A stretch of 64,000 nt of DNA. It comes from Bacillota bacterium. Lineage in GTDB: Bacteria > Bacillota > Sulfobacillia > JAJYWN01. The DNA lies in contig JAJYWN010000013.1 in the NCBI GenBank assembly GCA_021791495.1, forward strand, positions 1 to 64,000, written 5' to 3'. The first letter of the stretch is position 1. Every line of letters begins with the position of its first letter. The notes beneath the pieces are model-generated. The model was not told where the DNA came from and did no database searches. It worked only from the letters and a program-made list of their open reading frames with translations. This document shows positions 18,294-26,335 of the stretch, one piece after another. The position numbers were made by a program, and so were the translations under genes.

Positions 18294-18524
18294 ATGGGAA
18301 TGATTCCGAACATCGGGTTCTCCGCGGAGCAGGCACGGGCGTCTATCGCCACAGGGTTCGCCACCAATTACGCGGGCACCCTCACCCCTGAAATGAGACA
18401 GATGGTCGACGCTTTCGCCGCGGCCTTGTCCGAGACGATCGAGAAAAACAATCAAAGAGTTGCTGCCGATCTCTCCCAGCAGGTGGCTCGTTTCATGGGT
18501 GGGGCTTTCGGCCGGCTGCGTTAG
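18294..18524 (+). CDS. Small hypothetical protein
   Basis: 76 residues, predicted helical, with no known family. The ATG follows GGAGG, and an alternative ATG lies two codons later. The middle (MRQMVDAFAAALSETIEKNNQRVAADLSQQVARFM) has a coiled-coil-like heptad pattern. It probably forms an operon with the YbjN-like gene and meets the ferredoxin gene tail to tail with a 4-base overlap. Confidence 0.5.
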   Translation: MGMIPNIGFSAEQARASIATGFATNYAGTLTPEMRQMVDAFAAALSETIEKNNQRVAADLSQQVARFMGGAFGRLR

Positions 18525-18733
18525 CTCTTGTCCGCAGTGGCCGGTTTCTGATCTTCGAGCGGCTTGAAGATAATAGCGCCCTGCATACAGGCTTCCAAGC
18601 ACTCCTCGCACTCGTCGCACGCTTCCACCTTGACGCGCGCCAGTCCCGCCACCACCGTAATGGCTTGGTGGGGGCACCTCTTCGAGCAGGTGCCGCAGCC
18701 GCGGCAGAGCTTGGTGATGACGAAGGCCGGCAT
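18521..18733 (-). CDS. Two-cluster [4Fe-4S] ferredoxin
   Basis: 70 residues with two cluster motifs: CRGCGTCSKRCP and CDECEECLEACMQG, both C-x2-C-x2-C-x3-C, so two [4Fe-4S] clusters are expected. The track merged it with a long out-of-frame ORF; the real start is ATG 18733, two bases after the MATE stop. It is an electron carrier, probably co-transcribed with the MATE gene, though a functional link between the two is not evident. Confidence 0.88.
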   Translation of the reverse strand: MPAFVITKLCRGCGTCSKRCPHQAITVVAGLARVKVEACDECEECLEACMQGAIIFKPLEDQKPATADKS

Positions 18734-18735
18734 GG

Positions 18736-20262
18736 CTATAGTTTGACCTTCTTCCAGCGGCCACTCTTGAAGACTATGGCCAAAACCGTCGCCCGGAAGG
18801 TCCAGTCCGCGAGCATCGCTATCCAGGCGCCCGGCGCGCCCATTCCCGCCGTCTGGATGAGGAGAGGGGAGAGGCCCAGCCGGACCACCCATACGCCGGC
18901 CATGGTCACGGCCAGAACGGCGCGGGTGTCGCCGGCGCCGCGCAACGCGCCGGAGAGCACCGATCCGACGGCTTCCGGCACTTGCTCCAGGGCTACGATG
19001 CGCAGAGCGACGACGCCTAGGGCGATGATGGCGGCGTCTCCGGTGTAGATGTGCAAGAACAGGCTGGGGACCAGAAAGAAGAGTACTCCCGCCAGCCCCA
19101 TGATAGTTGCCCCCAGCTGCGCGGTGATGATGGCGCTCTTTTCGGCGATGGCCGGGCGGCGCGCGCCCAAGTTCAGGCCGACCAGGGTGGAAGCCGCCGT
19201 AGAGAACCCCTGGCCGGGCATGAAGGATAAGGACTCGACGTTCATGGCCAGAGCGTGCGTGGCGTAGGCGATGGTGCCCAGCCCCGATACCTGGCGGACG
19301 TAGAGCAGTTGACCGGTGCTGTTTATCAGGCGTTCCAGGCCGGATGGCATCCCCACGTTCCACAGGCGCTTCAGGATGGACCCGTCGATGTGGAGGAGGC
19401 GCCTCCAGTTCAGGCGGAGGATCAGCTGGTTCGAACAGAGCAAGTAGACGATGAGCAGGCCGCCGGTGGCGCGCGCCAGGGAGGTGGCGGTACCGGCACC
19501 GATGATGCCCAGCGCCGGCAGGCCGAAATGCCCGAAAATCAAGGTCCAGCTCACGAAGACGTTGGTCAGGTTCACGATGATGTTCACGGCCATGGGTGTG
19601 CGCGTATCCCCGGCGCCGCGCAGGGCGGCGCCGGCCATGGTCAAGATGATCATGAAGGCCAGGCCGGGGGACATGGCCCGCACATACTTCACGCCCAGGG
19701 CCAGGACGTCCGGCTGCGGGCGCATGACGCGGACGATGGGCGCGGCGAAGAAGATGCCTACCAAGGTCACCGCGACACCAAGAACGATGCCGAGCAGCAT
19801 GGATTGTTGGAGGGTAGCCGAGGCCCGCTTCTCGTCCCCCGCGCCGATGAAGCGCGCCACCAGCGCCGTGGTGCCTACGGACAGGCCCATGAAGGTGTTG
19901 GAGACCAGCATGAAGGGCTGGAAGGAGAGGCCGGAGGCGGCGATGGCCGAAGCGCCGAGGCGGCCCAGCATGGCCATGTTCACTACCTGGACCAGAGTCA
20001 TCAAGGACTGGTCGGCGATGACCGGCCACGTCAGCTGCCAGGCGGCGTGCCGGATCAGTGCGGCTTGCTGCCGGGGGGACAGGGCGGCCAAGGACTCGTC
20101 GTTCACGACGCTGGCGAAGCGGGCGAAGGCGCCCGACGAGTCGCGGCGGCGGGGAGACGGTATCGGGTTCGGGGCCGGCGCAGCCGCAGCTCCACTGGAA
20201 GTAGCATCCGTGGCGGCGGTCGTGTCCACATCTCTTTCTACGTCGATATGAAGTCTGGTCAA
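18736..20262 (-). CDS. MATE-family multidrug/Na+ efflux transporter
   Basis: About 508 residues with twelve hydrophobic segments in two similar halves, the MATE pattern (AMLGRLGASAIAASGL and, in the second half, GLGTIAYATHALAMNVESLSFMPGQGFSTAASTLVG). It exports cationic drugs or dyes by Na+ or H+ antiport. An N-terminal 60-residue tail is rich in Ala and Pro and is not part of the fold. TTG 20262 with GGAGGTC seven bases ahead is a better start than the track ATG 20292. Confidence 0.9.
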   Translation of the reverse strand: MTRLHIDVERDVDTTAATDATSSGAAAAPAPNPIPSPRRRDSSGAFARFASVVNDESLAALSPRQQAALIRHAAWQLTWPVIADQSLMTLVQVVNMAMLGRLGASAIAASGLSFQPFMLVSNTFMGLSVGTTALVARFIGAGDEKRASATLQQSMLLGIVLGVAVTLVGIFFAAPIVRVMRPQPDVLALGVKYVRAMSPGLAFMIILTMAGAALRGAGDTRTPMAVNIIVNLTNVFVSWTLIFGHFGLPALGIIGAGTATSLARATGGLLIVYLLCSNQLILRLNWRRLLHIDGSILKRLWNVGMPSGLERLINSTGQLLYVRQVSGLGTIAYATHALAMNVESLSFMPGQGFSTAASTLVGLNLGARRPAIAEKSAIITAQLGATIMGLAGVLFFLVPSLFLHIYTGDAAIIALGVVALRIVALEQVPEAVGSVLSGALRGAGDTRAVLAVTMAGVWVVRLGLSPLLIQTAGMGAPGAWIAMLADWTFRATVLAIVFKSGRWKKVKL

Positions 20263-20587
20263 GGGAAGACCTCCGGCGTCCTCCGCCACCATCTTCCGAG
20301 CCCGGAAACAAGGTTAGCAGCAGGAACTTGCCAAAAGTTCGCCGGGCGAAGTAGTTCTCCTTCTCACGTTCGCCTCTAAAGGAGCAGGGGGGGTGACCAC
20401 AATGGCATCTCCATCGGTATTTCCGTCACGCCCCAGCATAAGAATTCAGACAGCCGGGCCCAGTCTCGTCGCCGGCTTGATCGACATCCGTAGCCCCGAA
20501 CCCGACCCCGCCGACGGGTCAGAGTCAAAGCCCTGCCAGCCGCCCGCCCGTCCCGCGTTTTCCCTGGTAAGACTTTGCTGCAAACCC

Positions 20588-20616
20588 TTGACATGTCATA
20601 TTGCGAGGCATAATAT
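20588..20616 (+). promoter_or_regulatory. Sigma-A promoter of the lysW operon
   Basis: TTGACA and TAATAT are separated by exactly 17 bases, one of the best consensus matches in the window. The start point would fall near 20623, about 50 bases ahead of lysW. The 295 bases between this promoter and the MATE start show no other gene. Confidence 0.85.
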
Positions 20617-20627
20617 TGTGCCATACT

Positions 20628-20641
20628 TGCATAATCATGCA
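20628..20641 (+). promoter_or_regulatory. ARG-box-like palindrome in the lysW leader
   Basis: TGCATAATCATGCA is a TGCAT-N4-ATGCA palindrome that fits the ArgR half-site pattern TGNAT-N4-ATNCA. It begins about five bases after the predicted transcription start, where a bound repressor would block transcription. A weaker relative, AGCATAAGAATTCA, lies at 20435-20448. Confidence 0.5.
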
Positions 20642-20671
20642 GCATCATTCGGAAGGAGGTGCCAAACTGAG

Positions 20672-20836
20672 ATGCCGTGCCGTTGTCCCGAATGTGATGC
20701 CGAATGGTCAGTTGGGGCCGTGGAAAAGGGAGAAATCCTGGTATGCCCCGATTGTGGTGCGGAGCTTGAGGTCAAGGAGGTCAATCCCTTGACTTTGGAA
20801 CTGGCGCCGGAGGAAGAGGAAGACTGGGGCGAATAG
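20672..20836 (+). CDS. lysW: LysW amino-group carrier protein
   Basis: A 54-residue acidic zinc-ribbon protein with two CxxC pairs (CPEC, CPDC) ending in the hallmark EDWGE. In this pathway the gamma-carboxyl of the last Glu is joined to the amino group of alpha-aminoadipate or glutamate, protecting it and presenting it to LysZ, LysY, LysJ and LysK. The length equals that of Thermus LysW. ATG follows a strong GGAAGGAGGT eleven bases upstream. The track shows it only as the end of a longer unrelated ORF. It is first in the operon, as is common. Confidence 0.96.
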   Translation: MPCRCPECDAEWSVGAVEKGEILVCPDCGAELEVKEVNPLTLELAPEEEEDWGE

Positions 20837-20918
20837 GGCCAGATGGGCCGGCCTTCACAGCCGGCCAGCCCGGAGAGGCGATTAGCCCCACAGACGGGTG
20901 ACCGGGAGTGGATTCGTA

Positions 20919-21800
20919 GTGAAACTAGCGGTCCTGCTATCGCGCGTGAGGCAGGATGAAAAACTCATCTTCGAAGCCCTGACGCAGCGCGGGGTGGAGT
21001 TTGCGAAAGTGGACGACCGGGAACTGGTCTTCGACCTGACCGACCCCGCCGCCACCACCCAGGGACTGACCGCCTCTACATCGAAAATGGTCGGCCGCTT
21101 CGACTCCGTGCTGCTCCGGTCTGTCAGCCAGACACGGGCCCAGACTACCGCCTCGATCCTGGCCGCCGCCGGCACCAAGCCTGTCAACTCCCCGGCGACC
21201 CTGGCAACCTGCAATGACAAGGTCCTGACGACCATAGCCCTGGTGCAGGCCGGATTGCCTTCCCCCCGCACCCTGGTGGCTTTCGATCCCGAGAGCGCCC
21301 TAAAAGCGGTGGAAGACATCGGCTACCCCGCCGTCTTGAAACCGCCCACCGGTTCATGGGGGCGCTTGCTTTCAAGGGTCAACGACCGCGACGCCGCCGA
21401 GGCGGTGATCGAACACAAGGACACGTTGGGTTCCTACGTGCATTCCATTTACTACGTCCAGGAGCACGTGGCCAAGCCGGGACGCGACATCCGCATCATC
21501 GTCATTGGCGGTCGCGCCGTGGCCGGGATGTACCGTTACTCAGAACACTGGGTGACCAACGCCGCCCGGGGCGGACACGGCGTGAACTGCCCCGTGGACG
21601 GTGACGTCGGCCGCCTGGCCGAGAAGGCGGCGGCGGCGGTGGGCGGCGGGGCCGTGGCCGTCGATATCCTGGAGAGCCCGACCGGGCTCTTGGTGAACGA
21701 GGTCAACGCCACGATGGAGTTCAAGGAATGCACGGCCGCGAGCGGCGTCGACATTGCCGGAGCCCTGGTGGACTACTGGCTGGAGGTGGCGCGGCAATGA
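20919..21800 (+). CDS. lysX: LysW--alpha-aminoadipate/glutamate ligase
   Basis: ATP-grasp ligase of the RimK/LysX family, 293 residues. It couples the substrate amino group to the LysW C-terminal Glu. Visible parts are the N-terminal LLSRVRQDEKLI, the VNSPATLATCNDKVLT lead-in, KPPTGSWGRLLSRV (ATP-grasp loop), the REIRIIVIGG-like strand, and LVNEVNATMEFKECTAASGVDI at the end. TMEFK there resembles LysX more than glutamate-specific ArgX, but I cannot settle the substrate. GTG 20919 with GGGAG ten bases before is chosen over GTG 20898. It overlaps lysY by ATGA. Confidence 0.93.
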   Translation: MKLAVLLSRVRQDEKLIFEALTQRGVEFAKVDDRELVFDLTDPAATTQGLTASTSKMVGRFDSVLLRSVSQTRAQTTASILAAAGTKPVNSPATLATCNDKVLTTIALVQAGLPSPRTLVAFDPESALKAVEDIGYPAVLKPPTGSWGRLLSRVNDRDAAEAVIEHKDTLGSYVHSIYYVQEHVAKPGRDIRIIVIGGRAVAGMYRYSEHWVTNAARGGHGVNCPVDGDVGRLAEKAAAAVGGGAVAVDILESPTGLLVNEVNATMEFKECTAASGVDIAGALVDYWLEVARQ

Positions 21801-22915
21801 GCGCGGAAGCAGGGGTCGCCTCCGCGGGGGCGACCGGAACCACCCTGTCTGGAACAGCAGCCGGCCTGGTAAACGGGCCGGCGGCTAAGTTGAAGGCCGC
21901 CATCGTGGGCGGTTCGGGTTACGCCGGTGGCGAACTCTTGCGCCTCCTCCTCTCCCATCCCGGCGTGGAAGTGACCCAAGTGACGTCGCGCCGCCTGGCC
22001 GGCCAGTTCGTGCACTTGGTCCACCCGAACCTGCGCCGCCGCACGAGCCTGCAGTTCGTTTCGCCCGAGGTGCTGGCCCCCGTCGACCTGCTTTTCCTTT
22101 CGCTACCGCACGGCGAAGGCGTGAAGGAGAGCGAGCACTGGCTGTCGCTGGCCCCCAAAGTCGTCGACCTGTCGGCGGACTACCGCTTGCGCGACGCCTC
22201 CCAGTATCCGGTCTGGTACGGATGGCCCCACCCGGCCCCCGCGACGCTGGCCAAATTCGTCTACGGTCTGCCCGAACTGCACCGCTCCGAGATCGCCGGC
22301 GCCAATTGGGTCGCCGGCACCGGCTGCCTGGCCACCGCCTCCAGCCTGGCCCTGGCACCCCTGTTCAAACACGGGCTGGCCCTGCCCGATGTCTTCATCG
22401 AGGGCAAGTTTGGATCGTCTGCCGGCGGCGCCGACCCATCGCCGGCCTCCCACCACTCGGAACGGGCCAACGTGGTCCGGACCTACGAGCCGGTGGGCCA
22501 CCGGCACACGGCCGAGATCGCGCAGGAGACGGGGGCGCGCATCCACCTCACCGCCACCGCGGTCGACATGGTCCGCGGCGTGCAGGCCGTCTGCCAAGTC
22601 ATGCTGAAAGACTCCTCTATCGGCGAGAAGGAAGTCTGGAAAGTCTACCGCCAGGAATACGGTTCTGAGCCTTTCATCCGCATCGTCAAGGAGCGCCACG
22701 GCGCCCACCGCTACCCCGACCCCAAAGTGCTGGCCGGCTCGAACTACTGCGACATCGGCTTTGCCAAGGACCCGCACTCCGACCGCCTGGTGATCATGTC
22801 GGCCATCGACAACCTGATGAAGGGCGCCGCCGGCAACGCCGTCCAGGCCATGAACGTCATGATGGGCTGGCCCGAAACCGCCGGTCTGGATTTCGCCGGG
22901 CTGCATCCTCTCTGA
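21797..22915 (+). CDS. lysY: LysW-phospho-aminoacyl semialdehyde dehydrogenase (ArgC-like)
   Basis: 372 residues of the ArgC/LysY family, reducing the LysW-linked acyl phosphate to the semialdehyde with NADPH. AAIVGGSGYAGGELLRLLLSHP is the nucleotide-binding start, and VAGTGCLATASSLALAPL holds the catalytic Cys. GKFGSSAGGADPSPASHHSERANV and HRHTAEI are also family blocks. Translation is coupled to lysX by ATGA with GGAGGTGG eight bases upstream. The first 35 residues (MSAEAGVASAGATG...) are a Gly/Ala-rich extension not seen in typical members. Confidence 0.94.
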   Translation: MSAEAGVASAGATGTTLSGTAAGLVNGPAAKLKAAIVGGSGYAGGELLRLLLSHPGVEVTQVTSRRLAGQFVHLVHPNLRRRTSLQFVSPEVLAPVDLLFLSLPHGEGVKESEHWLSLAPKVVDLSADYRLRDASQYPVWYGWPHPAPATLAKFVYGLPELHRSEIAGANWVAGTGCLATASSLALAPLFKHGLALPDVFIEGKFGSSAGGADPSPASHHSERANVVRTYEPVGHRHTAEIAQETGARIHLTATAVDMVRGVQAVCQVMLKDSSIGEKEVWKVYRQEYGSEPFIRIVKERHGAHRYPDPKVLAGSNYCDIGFAKDPHSDRLVIMSAIDNLMKGAAGNAVQAMNVMMGWPETAGLDFAGLHPL

Positions 22916-23005
22916 TGGGCCGAGGGGCAAGCGCGTGCAGCGCCAGCCTTCTTAAGTGGCCGAAGGGGACGGCCTGAGAAGAGTCGAGAGGGGACCTCAC
23001 GCAGG

Positions 23006-23830
23006 ATGTCTTCTAACATGTTGGTTATCAAGATCGGGGGCGCCGCGGGCATCCGCGACCACCTGGCCGCCTTGGCGGCCGACATCGCCGCCGCCACCCG
23101 CGACGGTGGTGGCCTGGTGGTGGTCCACGGCGGTTCGGACGAGGTCAACACCCTAAGCGAACGCCTCGGCATCGCGCCCAAGTTTATCAAGTCCCCCTCC
23201 GGCCACGTCAGCCGCTACACCGACCCGCAGGCCATGGAGGTCTTCACCATGGCCATGGCCGGCACGGTCAATACCGAACTGGTGCGCCAGCTCCGCGCCC
23301 ACGGCATCAACGCCTTTGGGGTGTCCGGCGTGGACGGCGGCCTTCTCACCGGCGAGCGGAAGACGGCGATCCGCTCCATCGAGGGCGCGAAGATCAAGGT
23401 CATCCGCGACGACCTGTCGGCCACCATCGACAAGGTGAACACGGTGCTCATCGAAACCTTGGTCGCCGCCGGTTACGTGCCGGTGGTCTGCCCAATGGTC
23501 CTGGCCACCACCGGCGAGGTCTGCAATGTAGACGCCGACCGGGCCGCGGCGGCGCTGGCCCGCGCGCTGGGCGCCGGGCGGCTGATTTTCTTCACGAATG
23601 TGCCCGGCCTGCTTCGCGATGTGAACGACCCGTCCACCGTGATTCCCAGGATCCAGGCAGGCCAGGCTGAGGCTTTCGAGCCTCTGGCGGGCGGGCGCAT
23701 GAAGAAGAAGTTCGCCGCCGCCGTGGAAGCTGTGCAGAGTGGAGTGGCCCAGGCAGTCATCGCCGATGCCCGCCGCGACAAGCCGCTGGCCAGGGCGCTG
23801 GCGGGAGAAGGGACGGTGCTGGTACCATGA
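23006..23830 (+). CDS. lysZ: LysW-aminoadipate/glutamate kinase (ArgB-like)
   Basis: 274-residue amino-acid kinase that phosphorylates the side-chain carboxyl of the LysW-bound substrate. MLVIKIGGAAG is the phosphate-binding start, VVVHGGSDEVNTL the second Gly loop, GVDGGLLTGER and VCPMVLATTGEVCNVDADRAAAALA the substrate and nucleotide regions, and GGRMKKKF the C-terminal Lys motif. The 90-base gap after lysY is the only sizeable space in the operon. It overlaps lysJ by ATGA. Confidence 0.94.
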   Translation: MSSNMLVIKIGGAAGIRDHLAALAADIAAATRDGGGLVVVHGGSDEVNTLSERLGIAPKFIKSPSGHVSRYTDPQAMEVFTMAMAGTVNTELVRQLRAHGINAFGVSGVDGGLLTGERKTAIRSIEGAKIKVIRDDLSATIDKVNTVLIETLVAAGYVPVVCPMVLATTGEVCNVDADRAAAALARALGAGRLIFFTNVPGLLRDVNDPSTVIPRIQAGQAEAFEPLAGGRMKKKFAAAVEAVQSGVAQAVIADARRDKPLARALAGEGTVLVP

Positions 23831-25023
23831 ACGCGGATCAAGCCTGGACGGCCGAGCAGATCGTCGCCGCCGAGACGGCGCACGCCTCCGGCTTCTACCA
23901 CAAACGCCCCGTCGTTCTGGCGCGCGGCAAAGGCGCCCTGGTCTGGGATGTGAACGGCCGCCAATACATCGACTGCGACACCGGCCACGGTGTAGCCCTC
24001 TTTGGACACTGCCACCCGGCGGTGGTGGAGGCCGTGAGCAATCAGGCTGCCACTCTTCTGACCTGCGGCGAGTCTTTCTATTCGGAGCCGCGCGCCAGGC
24101 TCATGGCCGCGCTGGCGGCGGCCCTTCCCGAGGGACTTGGCCGGGTCTTCCTCTGCAACTCCGGGACGGAAGCCATCGAGGCGGCGCTGAAGATCGCCCG
24201 CCTGGTCACCGGACGGAAACAGGTAGTCGCCACCAAGCGCGGCTTTCACGGCCGAACCATGGGGTCCCTCTCGGCCACCTGGAATCCGCGCTACCGCGGG
24301 CCCTTTGAACCCCTCCTCGAAGGATACCGCCACGTCGCTTTCAACAGCGCCGAGGAAGCCGAGGCGGCCATCACGACCGACACGGCCGCCGTCATCGTCG
24401 AACCCGTACAGGGCGAGAGCGGCGTCTTCGTGGCCGAGAAGAGCTTCTTGGAGCATTTGCGCGCTCTCTGCGATGAGCGTGGTGCCATGCTGGTTTTCGA
24501 CGAAGTCCAGACCGGGGTGGGGCGGACCGGCACCTTCGTGGCCGCCCAAGGCTTTGGAGTCACGCCCGACCTGCTCTGTTTGGCCAAGGGTCTGGCGGGC
24601 GGCATGCCCATCGGCGCCGTGGCCATCGGCGGCCGCATCGGCGACCTGGAACGTGGGACCCACGCTTCCACCTTCGGCGGCAACCCCATGGCCTGCGCCG
24701 CCGCCGCCGCCGCTGTCAAGGCCGCAGTCGATGAGAAGCTGCCCCAGCGCGCCGCCGAGCTGGGCGAGCGCTTCATGGCGAAGCTCAACGCCCTGGCCGC
24801 CGAGGCCCACGTCATCCGAGAAGTCCGCGGCAAAGGGCTAATGATCGGCATCGACCTGCGTACCCGGTCGGCCAAGTACCTTCAGGCCCTGCAGGACCGC
24901 GGCGTGCTGGCTCTGGACGCGGGTCCCACCGTCATCCGCCTGCTCCCGCCCATGGTCATCACTTGGGAACAACTCGAGACCGTATATGTCGCCCTTGAAG
25001 CAGTCCTGAAGGAGGCCGCCTGA
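23827..25023 (+). CDS. lysJ: LysW-gamma-L-lysine/ornithine aminotransferase (ArgD-like)
   Basis: 398-residue class III aminotransferase converting the LysW-linked semialdehyde to LysW-lysine or LysW-ornithine with glutamate as donor. LVWDVNGRQYIDCDTGHGVALFGHCHP, FLCNSGTEAIEAALK, LVFDEVQTGVGRTG (Asp to PLP) and CLAKGLAGGMPIGA (Schiff-base Lys) are all intact, and length matches ArgD/LysJ. Its start ATG overlaps the lysZ stop, implying coupled translation. Confidence 0.94.
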   Translation: MNADQAWTAEQIVAAETAHASGFYHKRPVVLARGKGALVWDVNGRQYIDCDTGHGVALFGHCHPAVVEAVSNQAATLLTCGESFYSEPRARLMAALAAALPEGLGRVFLCNSGTEAIEAALKIARLVTGRKQVVATKRGFHGRTMGSLSATWNPRYRGPFEPLLEGYRHVAFNSAEEAEAAITTDTAAVIVEPVQGESGVFVAEKSFLEHLRALCDERGAMLVFDEVQTGVGRTGTFVAAQGFGVTPDLLCLAKGLAGGMPIGAVAIGGRIGDLERGTHASTFGGNPMACAAAAAAVKAAVDEKLPQRAAELGERFMAKLNALAAEAHVIREVRGKGLMIGIDLRTRSAKYLQALQDRGVLALDAGPTVIRLLPPMVITWEQLETVYVALEAVLKEAA

Positions 25024-25027
25024 CCCC

Positions 25028-26209
25028 TTGGCCACCATTCCTGCGCCCGCGCCAAATAGCGAACCGGCCGCGGCCCCTGTTTCGGCGCCTATGTCGGCTG
25101 CCGTTCCGGCCTCCGTTCCCGTGCCCATGCCCAGCCCGTCCGAAGTCAGGCTCCTTCGCGCCGTCGTGGCCCAGCAGAGCTTCTCGGGGCAGGAAGCCGC
25201 CGTGGCCAACCTCCTGGTCAAGGAGCTGAAAGCCTTTGGCTGGAACTCGGGTAAGGATGATACCGGAAACGTCGTGGCCCAGCGTGGAACCGGTAGGCAC
25301 TCCCTCCTCTTCCTTGGGCACATCGATACCGTGGGCGGCTGGCTACCCGTCACCACGAAAGACGGCTTCCTGTGGGGCCGCGGCTCCGTGGACGCCAAGG
25401 GTTCACTGGCCGCCTTCATCGCCGGCGCCCAGCGCGCCGCGCGCACCGGAGAACTGGCCCTTGACGTCACCTTGGTCGGAGCGGTGGGCGAAGAGTCCGA
25501 CGCCCACGGCGCCATGGCCATTGTGGACCGGTATCATCCAGACTGGTGCGTGATCGGCGAACCCAGTGGCTGGGAAGGCATCACCCTGGGTTACAAAGGC
25601 CAGGTGCGTGTCACGCTAGTCGTCACCCTCCCTCACGGTCACCGCGCGGGAAAAGGGCTAACCGCCATCGACGCCACCATGGAGTTCTGGCGCCTGCTGA
25701 ATGAAAACGTCCGGGAGAAAGATCAGGTGACGGAAAGCGGCGCCATCATCAGCGGTTTTGACCAACTGTCCTGCTCGATCCTTCAGATTAACTCGGAGAC
25801 CGACGGTCTGTCCGACAAGGTCTCACTGGAGATCGATTTCCGCCTCCCTCTTGGGATCACCGAAAGCGACGTCGAGCAATGCATAACCAAGGCCGCGGCA
25901 GCCATACCCGCAGATATCCGCTGGCACGCCGGCCACCCCCAACTGGCCCACCGGGGAGACAAGAACAACCCCCTGGTCCGCAATTTCATGTTTGCTATCC
26001 GCAGTGCCGGCGGGCGTCCGCGTTTCAAACTGAAGTGGGGCACCAGCGACATGAACGTCGTCGGCCCGGTCTGGAACTGTCCTATTTTGGCCTTTGGCCC
26101 CGGCGATTCGTCTCTGGATCATACGCCCGAAGAGCGCCTATCTCTCAGTGAATATGGTCGCGCCATCTTCGTCTGGGAACAAGTGCTGAAAGGACTGGCC
26201 TCGCTCTAG
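25028..26209 (+). CDS. lysK: LysW-lysine/ornithine hydrolase (ArgE/DapE-like)
   Basis: M20-family metallohydrolase releasing the free amino acid from LysW, the last step. Metal ligands are visible: FLGHIDTVGG, GSVDAKGSLAAF, VGEESDAHGA and the final FGPGDSSLDHTPEERLSL. The track start is TTG 25028, four bases after lysJ with GGAGG upstream. The first 33 residues are a Pro/Ala/Ser-rich tail, so ATG 25091 or ATG 25126 may be the true start. It closes the operon; no clear terminator follows. Confidence 0.93.
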   Translation: MATIPAPAPNSEPAAAPVSAPMSAAVPASVPVPMPSPSEVRLLRAVVAQQSFSGQEAAVANLLVKELKAFGWNSGKDDTGNVVAQRGTGRHSLLFLGHIDTVGGWLPVTTKDGFLWGRGSVDAKGSLAAFIAGAQRAARTGELALDVTLVGAVGEESDAHGAMAIVDRYHPDWCVIGEPSGWEGITLGYKGQVRVTLVVTLPHGHRAGKGLTAIDATMEFWRLLNENVREKDQVTESGAIISGFDQLSCSILQINSETDGLSDKVSLEIDFRLPLGITESDVEQCITKAAAAIPADIRWHAGHPQLAHRGDKNNPLVRNFMFAIRSAGGRPRFKLKWGTSDMNVVGPVWNCPILAFGPGDSSLDHTPEERLSLSEYGRAIFVWEQVLKGLASL

Positions 26210-26335
26210 GCCCTTCTCTGCCATTATTTTCTAAAGGAATTCCTCTGAGCCACAGCTAAATATCGGTGTTGATCATCCGACCGTGTTCAAGCGCGGCCCC
26301 TTGCAGACTGGTGTCGCGTCCTTCTCTAGCGGTGT

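Noticed and set aside
18521-20311. 596-residue minus ORF containing the ferredoxin
   Set aside because: Only the last 70 codons are real; the rest is out of frame with the MATE transporter and Arg/His-rich.
23473-24810. 445-residue minus ORF across lysZ-lysJ
   Set aside because: Antisense shadow of two well-supported biosynthetic genes.
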